64,000 bases of DNA, from NCBI RefSeq assembly GCF_020907985.1, contig NZ_JAJJPA010000009.1, positions 1 to 64,000 on the forward strand, in the 5' to 3' direction. Shown one piece after another: positions 44,691 to 52,550 of the stretch. How positions within the stretch are numbered: position 1 is the stretch's first letter; every line of letters starts with the position of its first letter. The DNA comes from Kitasatospora humi (lineage in GTDB: Bacteria; Actinomycetota; Actinomycetes; Streptomycetales; Streptomycetaceae). The notes under the pieces are model-generated. The model saw only the letters and a program-made list of their open reading frames with translations. It ran no database searches and was not told the origin of the DNA. The translations under genes were made by a program, and so were the position numbers.

Positions 44691-45682
44691 GCGGCGAAGA
44701 GCGGCGGCAGGTGCGCCGCGGCCGGGACGATGTACGGTGCCAGCGCCGCCCGCCCCCGTGTCCACAGCAACGCGTGGGTGAGCGCGCGGTGGCGACGGGT
44801 GGCCCCGCGCCAGGCCCGCTCGTAGGCCTCGGGGCGGTCGGAACGGACGCAGTCCACCAGGGCTGCCGCGCCGGCCAGGGCGAGGGAGAGGCCCTCACCG
44901 GTCAGCGCGTCGACGTATCCGGCCGCGTCGCCCACCAGCAGCACCCGTCCGGCCACCCGGGACCGCGCCCGCTGCCGCATCGGTCCCGCGCCCCGGACCG
45001 GGCCCGCCGCTGCGGAGGGCAGCCGGTCGAGCAGGGCGGGGAAGGCGGCGAGGTGCTGGTCGAAGGAGCCGCGGCGGGAACTCAGCACGGCGACGCCGAC
45101 CAGCTCGGCCGCGAGCGGCGTGACGTAGGCCTCGGCCGACGGCGACCAGTGGACCTCGACGCAGTCGGACCACGGGGCGACCGCGAAGTGCCTGCGCAGT
45201 CCGTGGCGCCGGGGGCCGGCCACCGGCAGGTCGAGGCCGAGAGCGCGCCTGATCGGTGAGTGGAGGCCGTCCGCGGCGGCCAGGTACCTGGCTCGCAGCC
45301 CTGCCGCCCGCACCGACGAGCCGTCCTGGCGCACGCCGTCCAGCCGCACCGGCAGCACGCGGACGCCGAGCCGGCGGGCCCGGTCGGCGAGGGCGGTGTG
45401 CAGATCGGTGCGCCGAACCCCCTGCCCCGGCTCGCCGCGGAACCGGGCCTCGGCCTGGTACCGGCCGTCCAGGTAGCGGATGCCGTGCAGCGGCCGTCCC
45501 GTGAGCTGGACGCCGAGTCCGGCCAGGGCCTGCGCGCCGTGCGGCATCAGGCCCTCGCCGCAGGCCTTGTCGATCGGCGTCGGGCGCGGTTCGGCGACGA
45601 CGACCTCCAGTCCGGCGCGTGCGGCGTGGATGGCGGTGGCGAGGCCGGCGGGGCCGCCCCCGGCCACCAGGAGGTCGATCAC
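44669..45682 (-). CDS. FAD-dependent oxidoreductase, geranylgeranyl reductase-like
   Basis: The 337-aa flavoprotein has an N-terminal FAD motif (VIDLLVAGGGPAGLATAIHA) and PIDKACGEGLMPHG, typical of the geranylgeranyl-reductase/PHBH-like group. A second motif, GRVLLVGDAAGYVDALTGEG, is followed by SLALAGA. It either hydroxylates or reduces a lipophilic ring. The GTG start overlaps the upstream methyltransferase stop by 4 bp. In the S. griseus srs operon a flavoprotein (SrsC) hydroxylates the alkylresorcinol; here it may act likewise or reduce a prenyl chain. Confidence 0.85.
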   Translation of the reverse strand: MIDLLVAGGGPAGLATAIHAARAGLEVVVAEPRPTPIDKACGEGLMPHGAQALAGLGVQLTGRPLHGIRYLDGRYQAEARFRGEPGQGVRRTDLHTALADRARRLGVRVLPVRLDGVRQDGSSVRAAGLRARYLAAADGLHSPIRRALGLDLPVAGPRRHGLRRHFAVAPWSDCVEVHWSPSAEAYVTPLAAELVGVAVLSSRRGSFDQHLAAFPALLDRLPSAAAGPVRGAGPMRQRARSRVAGRVLLVGDAAGYVDALTGEGLSLALAGAAALVDCVRSDRPEAYERAWRGATRRHRALTHALLWTRGRAALAPYIVPAAAHLPPLFAALVNRLS

Positions 45683-46194
45683 CCGGATGCCGCCGGCGCC
45701 AGGGCGGCGTTCTCGCAGCGCACCCGGGTGACCAGCAGGGGGACGTTGAGCAGGGTGAACAGTCCGGCGGTGAGCCAGGCGGTGTGGACCAGCGGCAGCG
45801 CCACGCCTTCGAGGATCACGGCGAGGTAGTTGGGGTGCCGCAGCCACCGGTACGGGCCACGGTCCACCAGCGGCAGGCCGGGGACCACGATCACCCGGGT
45901 GTTCCACCGCGGCCCGAGCGTGCTGATGCACCACCAGCGCAGCGCCTGGGCCAGCAGGGTGGCCGCGAGGGCGGGCCAGCCGAGCCAGGGCAGGAACGGC
46001 CGGTGCGGCAGTGCGGCCTCCAGTAGGCAGCCGGCGAGCAGGCCGGTGTGCAGGGCGACCATCACCGGATAGTGGCCGGCGCCGTGCTCCACGCCGCCGC
46101 GGGCTCGGCTCCAACGGGCGTGCCGCTGGGCGGTGACCAGCTCCGCGAGACGCTCCAGGGCGACCAGGAGGATCAGGATCGAGTAGGGGTTCAT
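45679..46194 (-). CDS. ICMT-type membrane methyltransferase
   Basis: The 171-aa protein has four or five hydrophobic helices. The isoprenylcysteine carboxyl methyltransferase signature RWNTRVIVVPGLPLVDRGPY is followed by RWLRHPNYLAVILEG, where the RHPxY binds S-adenosylmethionine. Homologues next to type III PKS genes (SrsB, BpsB) O-methylate phenolic lipids or alkylpyrones. It lies 6 bp downstream of the PKS gene and overlaps the next gene by 4 bp. Strong context for the same role here. Confidence 0.92.
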   Translation of the reverse strand: MNPYSILILLVALERLAELVTAQRHARWSRARGGVEHGAGHYPVMVALHTGLLAGCLLEAALPHRPFLPWLGWPALAATLLAQALRWWCISTLGPRWNTRVIVVPGLPLVDRGPYRWLRHPNYLAVILEGVALPLVHTAWLTAGLFTLLNVPLLVTRVRCENAALAPAASG

Positions 46195-46200
46195 CGGCGG

Positions 46201-47277
46201 CTACCAGCGCAGCAGGACGAGTTCGACGCAGAAGCCGGGCCCCATCGCCAGCAGCAGCCCGGGCGTCCCGGGGAGCGGCGGCCGCAACGCGAGGGTGTCG
46301 CGCAGGATGTGGAGCACCGACGCCGACGACAGGTTGCCGACCTCGGCGAGGGAGCGCCAGGTGAGTTCCAGACCGCGTGCGGGCAGGTCCAGGGCCTCGC
46401 GCACGGCGTCCAGGACCTTGGGGCCGCCCGGGTGGCAGATCCACGCGGTCACGTCCGCGGTCTTGACGTCGTGGTCGGCGAGGAAACCGCCCACCACGCC
46501 GCCGAGCTGACGCCGGACCAGGTCGGGCAGATCCGCGCCGAGCATGATGTGGAAGCCGGTGTCGCCGATGGACCAGCCCAGCAGTTCCTCCGTGCCGGGG
46601 AAGAGGTGGCTGCGCGTCGCGACGATCCGCGGGCCGCCCGGAGCGGGGTCGCCGTCGCGGCTGCCGCGGGGGCGCGATCCGACGGCCACGGCAGCGGCGG
46701 CGCCGTCACCGAACAGCGCCGAGGCGACCAGGTTCTGCATGGAGGGGTCGGTGCGCTGCAGCGTGAGCGAGCACAGCTCGACCGAGAGGAGCAGCGCCGT
46801 CTCTCCCGGGTGCCCGACGAGGTAGTCGTGGAGCCGGGCCAGACCGGCGGCGCCCGCGACGCAGCCGAGGCCGAAGACGGGCACCCGCTTCACGTCCGGT
46901 CGCAGGCCCAGCGCCGTGGCCAGGCGCGCCTCCAGCGACGGTGCGGCGATGCCGGTCACCGAGGTGGAGACCACCAGATCGATCTCGGATGCCGCGAGAC
47001 CCGCCTGGTCGAGGGCACCCCGGACGGCGTCGCGGCCGAGTTCCATCGCCGCCGCCAGGAACGCCTCGTTGCGCGCCCCGAAGCCGTCCAGCCCGGCGTA
47101 GCGTTCCAGGGGGAGCACGAGGTGACGCCCCCTCACACCGGCCGAGGCGTGGACGCGCTCCAGCAGCGCCCGGTCGCCACGCGGCAGCCGGCAGGACGAG
47201 CCGACCATGTCCGTGATCTCCTCCTGCGGGTACCTGTGCGGAGGCAGGACTCCGTGAACCGCGACGATCCGGGTCAT
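46201..47277 (-). CDS. Type III polyketide synthase
   Basis: The 358-aa chalcone synthase-superfamily enzyme has the full catalytic triad: C139 in FGLGCVAGAAG, H282 in CHPGGPKVL and N315 in EVGNLSSAS. It makes a resorcinol or pyrone from an acyl-CoA starter and malonyl-CoA (or methylmalonyl-CoA). It belongs to the bacterial group with ICMT methyltransferase partners rather than RppA, judged by gene context. The starter and chain length cannot be told without structure comparison. The ATG lies 6 bp after a -10-like TAGCAT, with no ribosome site, so the mRNA is probably leaderless. Confidence 0.95.
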   Translation of the reverse strand: MTRIVAVHGVLPPHRYPQEEITDMVGSSCRLPRGDRALLERVHASAGVRGRHLVLPLERYAGLDGFGARNEAFLAAAMELGRDAVRGALDQAGLAASEIDLVVSTSVTGIAAPSLEARLATALGLRPDVKRVPVFGLGCVAGAAGLARLHDYLVGHPGETALLLSVELCSLTLQRTDPSMQNLVASALFGDGAAAAVAVGSRPRGSRDGDPAPGGPRIVATRSHLFPGTEELLGWSIGDTGFHIMLGADLPDLVRRQLGGVVGGFLADHDVKTADVTAWICHPGGPKVLDAVREALDLPARGLELTWRSLAEVGNLSSASVLHILRDTLALRPPLPGTPGLLLAMGPGFCVELVLLRW

Positions 47278-47283
47278 TCGGAC

Positions 47284-47289
47284 ATGCTA
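47284..47289 (-). promoter_or_regulatory. -10 box, leaderless promoter of type III PKS gene
   Basis: On the minus strand CCTAGCAT ends 6 bp before the PKS ATG. It mirrors the UbiA promoter at 47364-47369 in both sequence and spacing. Confidence 0.6.
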
Positions 47290-47363
47290 GGTGTCGGGGT
47301 CGGCGTTTGCGCGGTACGCCGCTCGGCCGGGCGCGGCTGACGCTCCTTCGGCGCGGACCGGCC

Positions 47364-47369
47364 TAGCAT
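47364..47369 (+). promoter_or_regulatory. -10 box, leaderless promoter of UbiA gene
   Basis: CCTAGCAT ends 6 bp before the UbiA ATG. It is identical over eight bases to the divergent PKS promoter, which suggests that both genes are read by the same sigma factor at the same time. No -35 element is obvious at either. Confidence 0.6.
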
Positions 47370-47375
47370 CGACGA

Positions 47376-48230
47376 ATGCCCACCGAAGCCGTGCCGCGTC
47401 GGGTCGGCCCGCCGGCCGCGCTGCTGCTGGCCGCCCACCCCGTCCCGGCCGTCGCCGTCAGCGCGATGGCCACGGCGCTCGCCGCGGCCGTGGGGCGCGG
47501 CCGGGCCGGGTGCCTGCTGGTGGCGCTCGCCGTACTCAGCGGCCAGCTCTGCGTCGGCTGGAGCAACGACCTCATCGATGTCAGGCGCGACGTCCGCGCC
47601 GGGCGGCGCGACAAGCCGCTCGCCGTCGGCACCTTGGCGCCCCCGGCCGCCGCGGCGGCGGCCTGCGCGGCGGGTGCGGCCTGTGTACCGCTCTCCCTCG
47701 CCGGCGGCGCCGCGGCGGGATCCGCGCACCTCGTGGCGGTGGCGGCGGCGCTGGCCTACAACGCGTTCCTCAAACGCACCCGCTGGTCCTGGGCCCCCTA
47801 CGCGCTGGCGTTCGCGCTGCTGCCCGCCTTCGTCACCCTCGGTCTGCCCGGCCGGCCATGGCCACCGGCGTGGCTGCTCGCGGCCGGAGCGCTGCTCGGC
47901 GTCGGCGCGCACCTCACCAACGTGCTGCCGGACCTGGAGGCCGACCTGGCCTGCGGAGTCCGCGGCTTCCCCCACCGGCTGGGACGCACCCGCAGCCGCG
48001 GCCTGGCCGCCCTCACCCTGCTCGCGGCCTCCGCCACGCTCGTCCTCGGCCCGCCCGGCCCACCCGGAGCGGTGGGCTGGACCGGGCTGGTCGCGGCGAC
48101 CGGACTCGCCGCGACCGCCGCACTCGCGGGAGCCCGGCGCCCGGCCGGCCGCCTGCCGTTCCTGCTCACCATCGCCCTCAGCGCCCTCGACCTGGCCCTC
48201 ATGGTGATGCGGGGCGCCGTCCTGCGCTGA
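47376..48230 (+). CDS. UbiA-family prenyltransferase
   Basis: The 284-aa membrane enzyme has about eight helices. The first aspartate-rich motif is NDLIDVRRDVRAGRRDKPLA (NDxxDxxxD) and the second region reads TNVLPDLEADLACG. These bind the Mg-diphosphate of an isoprenyl donor. It is divergent from the PKS operon with a matched promoter, suggesting that the polyketide may be prenylated. Alternatively it serves a separate lipid-quinone pathway. It ends at a strong terminator hairpin. Confidence 0.9.
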   Translation: MPTEAVPRRVGPPAALLLAAHPVPAVAVSAMATALAAAVGRGRAGCLLVALAVLSGQLCVGWSNDLIDVRRDVRAGRRDKPLAVGTLAPPAAAAAACAAGAACVPLSLAGGAAAGSAHLVAVAAALAYNAFLKRTRWSWAPYALAFALLPAFVTLGLPGRPWPPAWLLAAGALLGVGAHLTNVLPDLEADLACGVRGFPHRLGRTRSRGLAALTLLAASATLVLGPPGPPGAVGWTGLVAATGLAATAALAGARRPAGRLPFLLTIALSALDLALMVMRGAVLR

Positions 48231-48248
48231 GTGGAGGCCGTGCGAGTG

Positions 48249-48282
48249 CGGGCTCCCCGGCCGGCGCGGCCCGGGGAGCCCG
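48249..48282 (+). terminator. 12-bp perfect hairpin between convergent genes
   Basis: CGGGCTCCCCGG (48249-48260) pairs perfectly with CCGGGGAGCCCG (48271-48282) across a 10-nt loop. It lies 18 bp after the UbiA stop and 38 bp before the opposing stop, so it can end both transcripts. Confidence 0.85.
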
Positions 48283-48320
48283 ACTGCCCTGCTACGGCTC
48301 GGCGGAGCAGGTGCTCCGGC

Positions 48321-49454
48321 TCAGTGCAGCACGTTGAGGGTGTTGGTGGCGTCGTCGACGAAGTAGACGGCGTCGCGGTCCTGGTCGACCGCCAAGCCGA
48401 ACAGTGCCCCCGCGCCGGGCGGGTTGCCGCTCTTGTCGAGCAGCCGCCGGGCCACCTGGTCGCCACGCGGGGTGGTCTCGACGATGTACCCGTCGCCGCC
48501 GTTGACGGTGAGGATGTTGCCGTTCGGGGCGATGGCCAGGCCGAGCGGGCCGTTGAGGTGCTTGTCGGCGCTGACGACCCGTCCAGTGCCGGCGCTGTCC
48601 TCGCGGTCGAGGGCGTGCGGGATGGCGGTGATCCGGTTCTTCACGGTGTCGGCGACGTAGAGCGTGTCGTCCTCGCCGAGGCCCACGCCGGTCGGGCCGA
48701 TCACCAGGGCGTTCGGGTCGGTCTTCTGGGCGAAGCCGGAGCCGATCTCGGTGGTCCTCACCCGCCGCGGCGGCTCGTCACCGTGCTGTTCCAGGGTGAC
48801 GCGCAGCACCGTGCCCCGGTCCACTTCGTTGCCGCCACCCTTCACCGTGCCGTTGAGCACATTGGTGACGAACAGGTCGGTGTGGCCCTCGCGGCTGACG
48901 GCCGTCATGTCCCAGGGGCCGTTGATGCCCTGGTCGGCAAAGGTCTCCCGGACCCTGCCGTGGCTGTCGAGCACCAGCAGGCAGCCGGCCTTGGCGGTCG
49001 CCGAGGTGCCGTCGCTGGTGGGCAGGCTGCCGACCACCACCCAGCCGCCGGGCAGGATGCTCAGCGCGGTGGTGAGGCCGACTCCGCCGGGGCACCGCCC
49101 GGGCAGGTGGGCGGGGTCGATCCGGGAGAAGACCGTCGCCTTGCCCCGCGGGCTGACCTGCACCAGCGTGGTGCCGGTGCCCTGCTGGTTCTGGGCGTTG
49201 TTGAAGTTGCTGACCAGTACGTTGCCCTGGTGCAGCTCACCTTCGTCGTGCTCGATGACGGCGGTGCCGTAGGGGTTCACGTCGCCGTTGGCCGGAACGG
49301 TCGAGGCGACCTGGTCGATGGTGGTCAGATGGTCGAGGAAGGCCCCGTCGGAGACGGCCGAGGCGGGCGCGGCCGCGGCCGCCGTTCCGATGGCGAGGGC
49401 CACCGCAAGTGAGGTCAGCCCGCGGCCGACCGCAGGCAGGGAGTGGGTGCACAT
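48321..49454 (-). CDS. Secreted NHL/SMP-30-like beta-propeller protein
   Basis: The 377-aa protein has a signal peptide (1-33, ending PASA). Propeller blades carry NPYGTAVIEHDEG, NGPWDMTAVSREGHTDLFVT, GPTGVGLGEDDTLYVAD, LNGPLGLAIAPNGNILTVNG and FGLAVDQDRDAVYFVDD. The repeats match NHL/SMP-30 six-bladed folds. It is extracellular; its ligand or reaction is unknown. The ATG at 49454 has no ribosome site, and a TACTTAT box lies about 13 bp upstream, so the transcript may be leaderless. Confidence 0.82.
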   Translation of the reverse strand: MCTHSLPAVGRGLTSLAVALAIGTAAAAAPASAVSDGAFLDHLTTIDQVASTVPANGDVNPYGTAVIEHDEGELHQGNVLVSNFNNAQNQQGTGTTLVQVSPRGKATVFSRIDPAHLPGRCPGGVGLTTALSILPGGWVVVGSLPTSDGTSATAKAGCLLVLDSHGRVRETFADQGINGPWDMTAVSREGHTDLFVTNVLNGTVKGGGNEVDRGTVLRVTLEQHGDEPPRRVRTTEIGSGFAQKTDPNALVIGPTGVGLGEDDTLYVADTVKNRITAIPHALDREDSAGTGRVVSADKHLNGPLGLAIAPNGNILTVNGGDGYIVETTPRGDQVARRLLDKSGNPPGAGALFGLAVDQDRDAVYFVDDATNTLNVLH

Positions 49455-49531
49455 GAAAACACGATAAGTACACGTTCTATTACCATCGGCGATGACACGA
49501 CTGCCGACCACCTGCGAGGAGTAGGTGCGCG

Positions 49532-49939
49532 ATGAGCCCGCTGATCCACCGCCACCACGAGGAGCCCGCTCCGGAGCGTGAGCCCAGAGCGCCGCTCTTC
49601 GGGCCGATGCTGCGGATGACCGTCTACCTCGGCGAGGCGGACCAGTACCAGCACCATCCGGTCTTCAGTGAGATCGTCCAGCGCGCCCACCGTGCGGGCC
49701 TGGCGGGGGCGAGCGTCTTCCACGGCATCGAGGGCTTCGGCTCGACGTCCCTCATCCACACCGCCCGACTGCTCGACCTCGCAGAGGACCTCCCCGTCGC
49801 CGTCGTGATCATCGACGAGGAGCAGCGCATCCGTGACTTCCTCCCGCAGGCCGAGGAGGTCGTCACCCAGGGGCTGATCACCCTGGACCGGGTGGAGGTC
49901 GTCGCGCACCGCATCGGCCCCGCCGACGGGCGCGGGTGA
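49532..49939 (+). CDS. DUF190 family protein
   Basis: The 135-aa PII-like fold protein shows [39 protein letters not shown] and [23 protein letters not shown]190 often accompanies a CrcB fluoride channel, but none lies within this window. The ATG has GAGGAG about 11 bp upstream. Role unknown; the PII-like fold suggests nucleotide sensing. Confidence 0.9.
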   Translation: MSPLIHRHHEEPAPEREPRAPLFGPMLRMTVYLGEADQYQHHPVFSEIVQRAHRAGLAGASVFHGIEGFGSTSLIHTARLLDLAEDLPVAVVIIDEEQRIRDFLPQAEEVVTQGLITLDRVEVVAHRIGPADGRG

Positions 49940-49972
49940 AGCGACCGCTGTCCGCCCCCGGTGCCGCGGTGC

Positions 49973-50458
49973 TCAGTAGCCGCCGCCGGTCGTGCCGCTG
50001 CTGGTCGTGGCGGCGCCGCCGGCGGTCGGTGAAGCGGAGCCGGCCGCGCCGACCTGGATGTGGGTGTCCATGCCGAGGGCCTTGTGGCTGTCGACAGGGC
50101 ACCACAGCTCGTAACCGCCCTGCTGGAGCGTGACGGTGAACTGCGCTTTGCCGCCGGGGGAGATGGTCGGCGTCTGCGTCAGGGAGACGCCAGGGCCCGA
50201 GATGGCCAGCGCATGGGCGACCGTTCCGGCGTTGTCGGCGACGAACGTGTAGCTGCCGGGCGTGAACTGCGTCTGCGACAGGCCGAGGGAGTACTCCTTC
50301 TCGGTCACTGTCACGGTCGTCCCCTGTCCGCCGGCCGTGGGGCTGCCGCTCCCCGCAGCCGGGGCCTTGCCGCTGGAGCACGCCGTCGCGGTGGCCAGCA
50401 GGGCGAGCGCCAGCAGGGTGGCAGGGATGACGGAGCTGGAGCGGCGCACGGCGGTCAT
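49973..50458 (-). CDS. Blue-copper (cupredoxin) lipoprotein
   Basis: The 161-aa lipoprotein has a lipobox ending at C27 (LATATAC). A Ser/Gly-rich linker leads to a cupredoxin domain (about 48-135) with all four type 1 copper ligands: H82 (TVAHALA), C120, H125 and M130 (C-x4-H-x4-M). The C-terminus is a low-complexity Gly/Ser/Thr tail. It probably carries electrons on the outer membrane face. The ATG at 50458 was chosen because AGGAGG is then 8 bp away (versus 2 bp for the ATG at 50464). Confidence 0.88.
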   Translation of the reverse strand: MTAVRRSSSVIPATLLALALLATATACSSGKAPAAGSGSPTAGGQGTTVTVTEKEYSLGLSQTQFTPGSYTFVADNAGTVAHALAISGPGVSLTQTPTISPGGKAQFTVTLQQGGYELWCPVDSHKALGMDTHIQVGAAGSASPTAGGAATTSSGTTGGGY

Positions 50459-50709
50459 GGTCATCGCCTCCTCGTGGGTACGAGCCTGGGGCATCCGGAC
50501 GGGAATCCGGCCGCGACACTCGCTCGCCCGGAACCATCCACCCGATCAGCCAGCACCGGTGAACCGAGGGCTCCACCGGCGAACCGAAGGGTGCCATCGG
50601 GCCGGGCCGGCGGCGCACCTTCCCCCACCCGACGAGTGGGAACCGATCGCCACCCGCTACGGTCCAAGTCGCAACCGAAGCAAGCCCGATGCGCCCCGGA
50701 AGAGCGTTG

Positions 50710-51096
50710 ATGAACCGACACCGCGCCGTACTGACCGCCCTGGCAGCCCTGTTGACGGGTGCCCTGGCCGCCTGTGGCTCCTCCCAGCACCCGGCCCGTC
50801 CCGAGCCGCCCGCCGGCGCCGCTTCCCCCACGGCGACCGCACCGTCGCCGTCCGCCGCCGTCACGGGCGGGCCGAGCAGCGCGCTACCGTCGGCCGGCGC
50901 CGCCTCCCCGACCGGCGGGCCGAGCGGTGCCGCTCCCACGGACGCGGACACCCCGGCCACGGCACCACCGGCAGCCCCGGGTACCACGCCACCGGCCCCC
51001 GCGCCCGCAGCCACGCCGACACCCGCACAGGTCCCCGTCGACCCCCAGTACCCGACCGACCCGCAGCACCACGTCACCGTGTCACCCGTGCGCTGA
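50710..51096 (+). CDS. Proline/alanine-rich putative lipoprotein
   Basis: The 128-aa protein has a signal peptide and lipobox LLTGALAAC (C22). The remainder is a low-complexity Pro/Ala/Ser/Thr chain without a folded domain, ending QYPTDPQHHVTVSPVR. It probably extends from the membrane through the wall. Ribosome site GGAAGAG. Function unknown. Such composition also arises by chance in GC-rich DNA, but the lipobox and start support it. Confidence 0.6.
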   Translation: MNRHRAVLTALAALLTGALAACGSSQHPARPEPPAGAASPTATAPSPSAAVTGGPSSALPSAGAASPTGGPSGAAPTDADTPATAPPAAPGTTPPAPAPAATPTPAQVPVDPQYPTDPQHHVTVSPVR

Positions 51097-51281
51097 CGGC
51101 AGGTTCGGGCCTGTGCCCAGCGGGTGCGGATCTCGCGGTGGCGCAGTGGTTCCACGAGCGGCTTCTCCGCGCTGATCCGCCACCGGCGGGCCGGCTCGGC
51201 CGGACCCGGGCGCCCTCGCGGGTGACGAGGCGCCAGCGGCCCCCCGTTGGCCAGGACTTCCGCGAACGTGGCGGCGGCCGG

Positions 51282-51788
51282 CTATCGACCGGCGTCAACC
51301 GCACCCCGCCGGCCCTGCCCTGGGGCGGCGGGGTGCTCCGGTTCGCCGGCGGCGAGGAGCCCCTCGTCGACGAACCGCCGCAGCAGCCGGGCGAAGGTCC
51401 GGGCCTCCTCCTGGGGCCAGGAGGCGAGCGAGCCCTCGATGTGATCCGCCAGGCGCCGCCTGGTGGCCGCCACCAGGCCCTGCCCCTCGTCGGTGAGCGC
51501 GAGCAGGGTCGCGCGGCCGTCGGCCGGGTCCGGCTCGCGCCGCAGCAGGCCGGCGTGTTCCAGCCGGTCGGCGCGCCGGGTGATGGTCGAGCGGTCGAGG
51601 CCGACCTCGCGGCCGAGGTCGGCGGCGCTGCACGGACCGGTGCGCGCCAGACCGCTGAACACCGGATAGGTGAGTTCGTCGACAGCCTCGCCCAGTCCCT
51701 CGGTGAGCAGGCTGTACAGGTGGGCGCGGGTGGTTCGCCGCAGCAGGAGCCCCAGTGCGTCCGCGATGTCGTGTCCGGTCTCATTCAT
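51282..51788 (-). CDS. MarR-family transcriptional regulator
   Basis: The 168-aa winged-helix protein carries FSGLARTGPCSAADLGREVG, LDRSTITRRADRLEHAGLLR and the wing DPADGRATLLALTDEGQ. It belongs to the MarR family of repressors released by phenolic or redox ligands. It is divergent from the SnoaL-like gene 111 bp away, with a palindrome between them, so this gene and SnoaL are the likely targets. GTG 51791 or ATG 51788 is the start; the ribosome site is weak in either case. Confidence 0.9.
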   Translation of the reverse strand: MNETGHDIADALGLLLRRTTRAHLYSLLTEGLGEAVDELTYPVFSGLARTGPCSAADLGREVGLDRSTITRRADRLEHAGLLRREPDPADGRATLLALTDEGQGLVAATRRRLADHIEGSLASWPQEEARTFARLLRRFVDEGLLAAGEPEHPAAPGQGRRGAVDAGR

Positions 51789-51840
51789 CACCCCTGCAGA
51801 TTAGCGTGCGCCGAACACGCTTCGTACGGTAGAGTCGAAA

Positions 51841-51857
51841 GCGTGCTTCAGGCACGC
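51841..51857. promoter_or_regulatory. Palindrome in MarR/SnoaL divergent promoter
   Basis: GCGTGC-TTCAG-GCACGC is a perfect 6-bp inverted repeat with a 5-nt spacer. A -10-like TATCTT follows at 51860-51865, reading toward the SnoaL gene, so protein bound to the palindrome would block that promoter. Probable MarR operator. Confidence 0.5.
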
Positions 51858-51899
51858 ATATCTTGCTCACGTACCCGCATGCGAAGCGGAAGGACCAAC

Positions 51900-52292
51900 A
51901 TGAACCGCACCGACATCAGCACCGCCCTCACCGACCTGCTCCTCACCCCTGGGCTCGACCTGGACGAGGCCGCCGACCGGCACTTCGCCCCCGACTACCG
52001 CCAGCGCACCGACGGCAGCTGGGCCGACCGGCAGGGCTTCCTCGCCCACATCGCCCACCTGCGCACGGTCGTGGCCGACGGCTCGGTCGAGGTGCACGAG
52101 GAGTTCGTGGACGGGCACCGGTACGCCGACCGGCACACGGTGAACGTCACCAAGACCGATGGGTCCGTCGTCCGGATGGAGGTCTACCTCTTCGGCGAGT
52201 TCGCCCCCGACGGGCGGTTCCGCCGGATCGAGGAGACCACCCTGATGCTCCACGGCGCCGACGGCGACCGGAACCTCGGCAGCGCCCGGTAG
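51900..52292 (+). CDS. SnoaL-like/NTF2-fold protein, MarR-linked
   Basis: The 130-aa protein has an NTF2-like fold: helix ALTDLLLTPGLDLDEAADRH, FAPDYRQRTDGSWADRQGFL, VADGSVEVHEEFVDGHRYAD and a C-terminal FGEFAPDGRFRRIEETTLM. It could be an ester cyclase/isomerase or ligand-binding protein; no catalytic residues stand out. Ribosome site AAGGACC. Divergent from the MarR regulator, which probably controls it. Confidence 0.85.
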   Translation: MNRTDISTALTDLLLTPGLDLDEAADRHFAPDYRQRTDGSWADRQGFLAHIAHLRTVVADGSVEVHEEFVDGHRYADRHTVNVTKTDGSVVRMEVYLFGEFAPDGRFRRIEETTLMLHGADGDRNLGSAR

Positions 52293-52375
52293 GCACCCGC
52301 CCCGGCGCGGGAGGGCGGTGGACGTCCTCCCGCCGGGACCACCGGGACCGACCAGGCCCCGGTGGTCACCGCCGT

Positions 52376-52421
52376 GGCGACGGCATCCGCACGGGGACGG
52401 CGACGGCATCCGCACGGGGAC
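52376..52421. repeat. Two tandem 23-bp repeats
   Basis: GGCGACGGCATCCGCACGGG plus GAC occurs twice in a row (52376-52398 and 52399-52421), in the spacer upstream of the photolyase gene. No function is evident. Confidence 0.8.
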
Positions 52422-52550
52422 ACGGTCATCCGGCGGCCTTCGGCTCCCGGCACGATCACCTGGTCCCGGCCGCTTCCACCGCCGGTGGTCGCTCGTTCTC
52501 CTTGCGGGGGAGGGCCGCGCTCGACCTCCTTCGACCCCCGGGAGCCGCCG

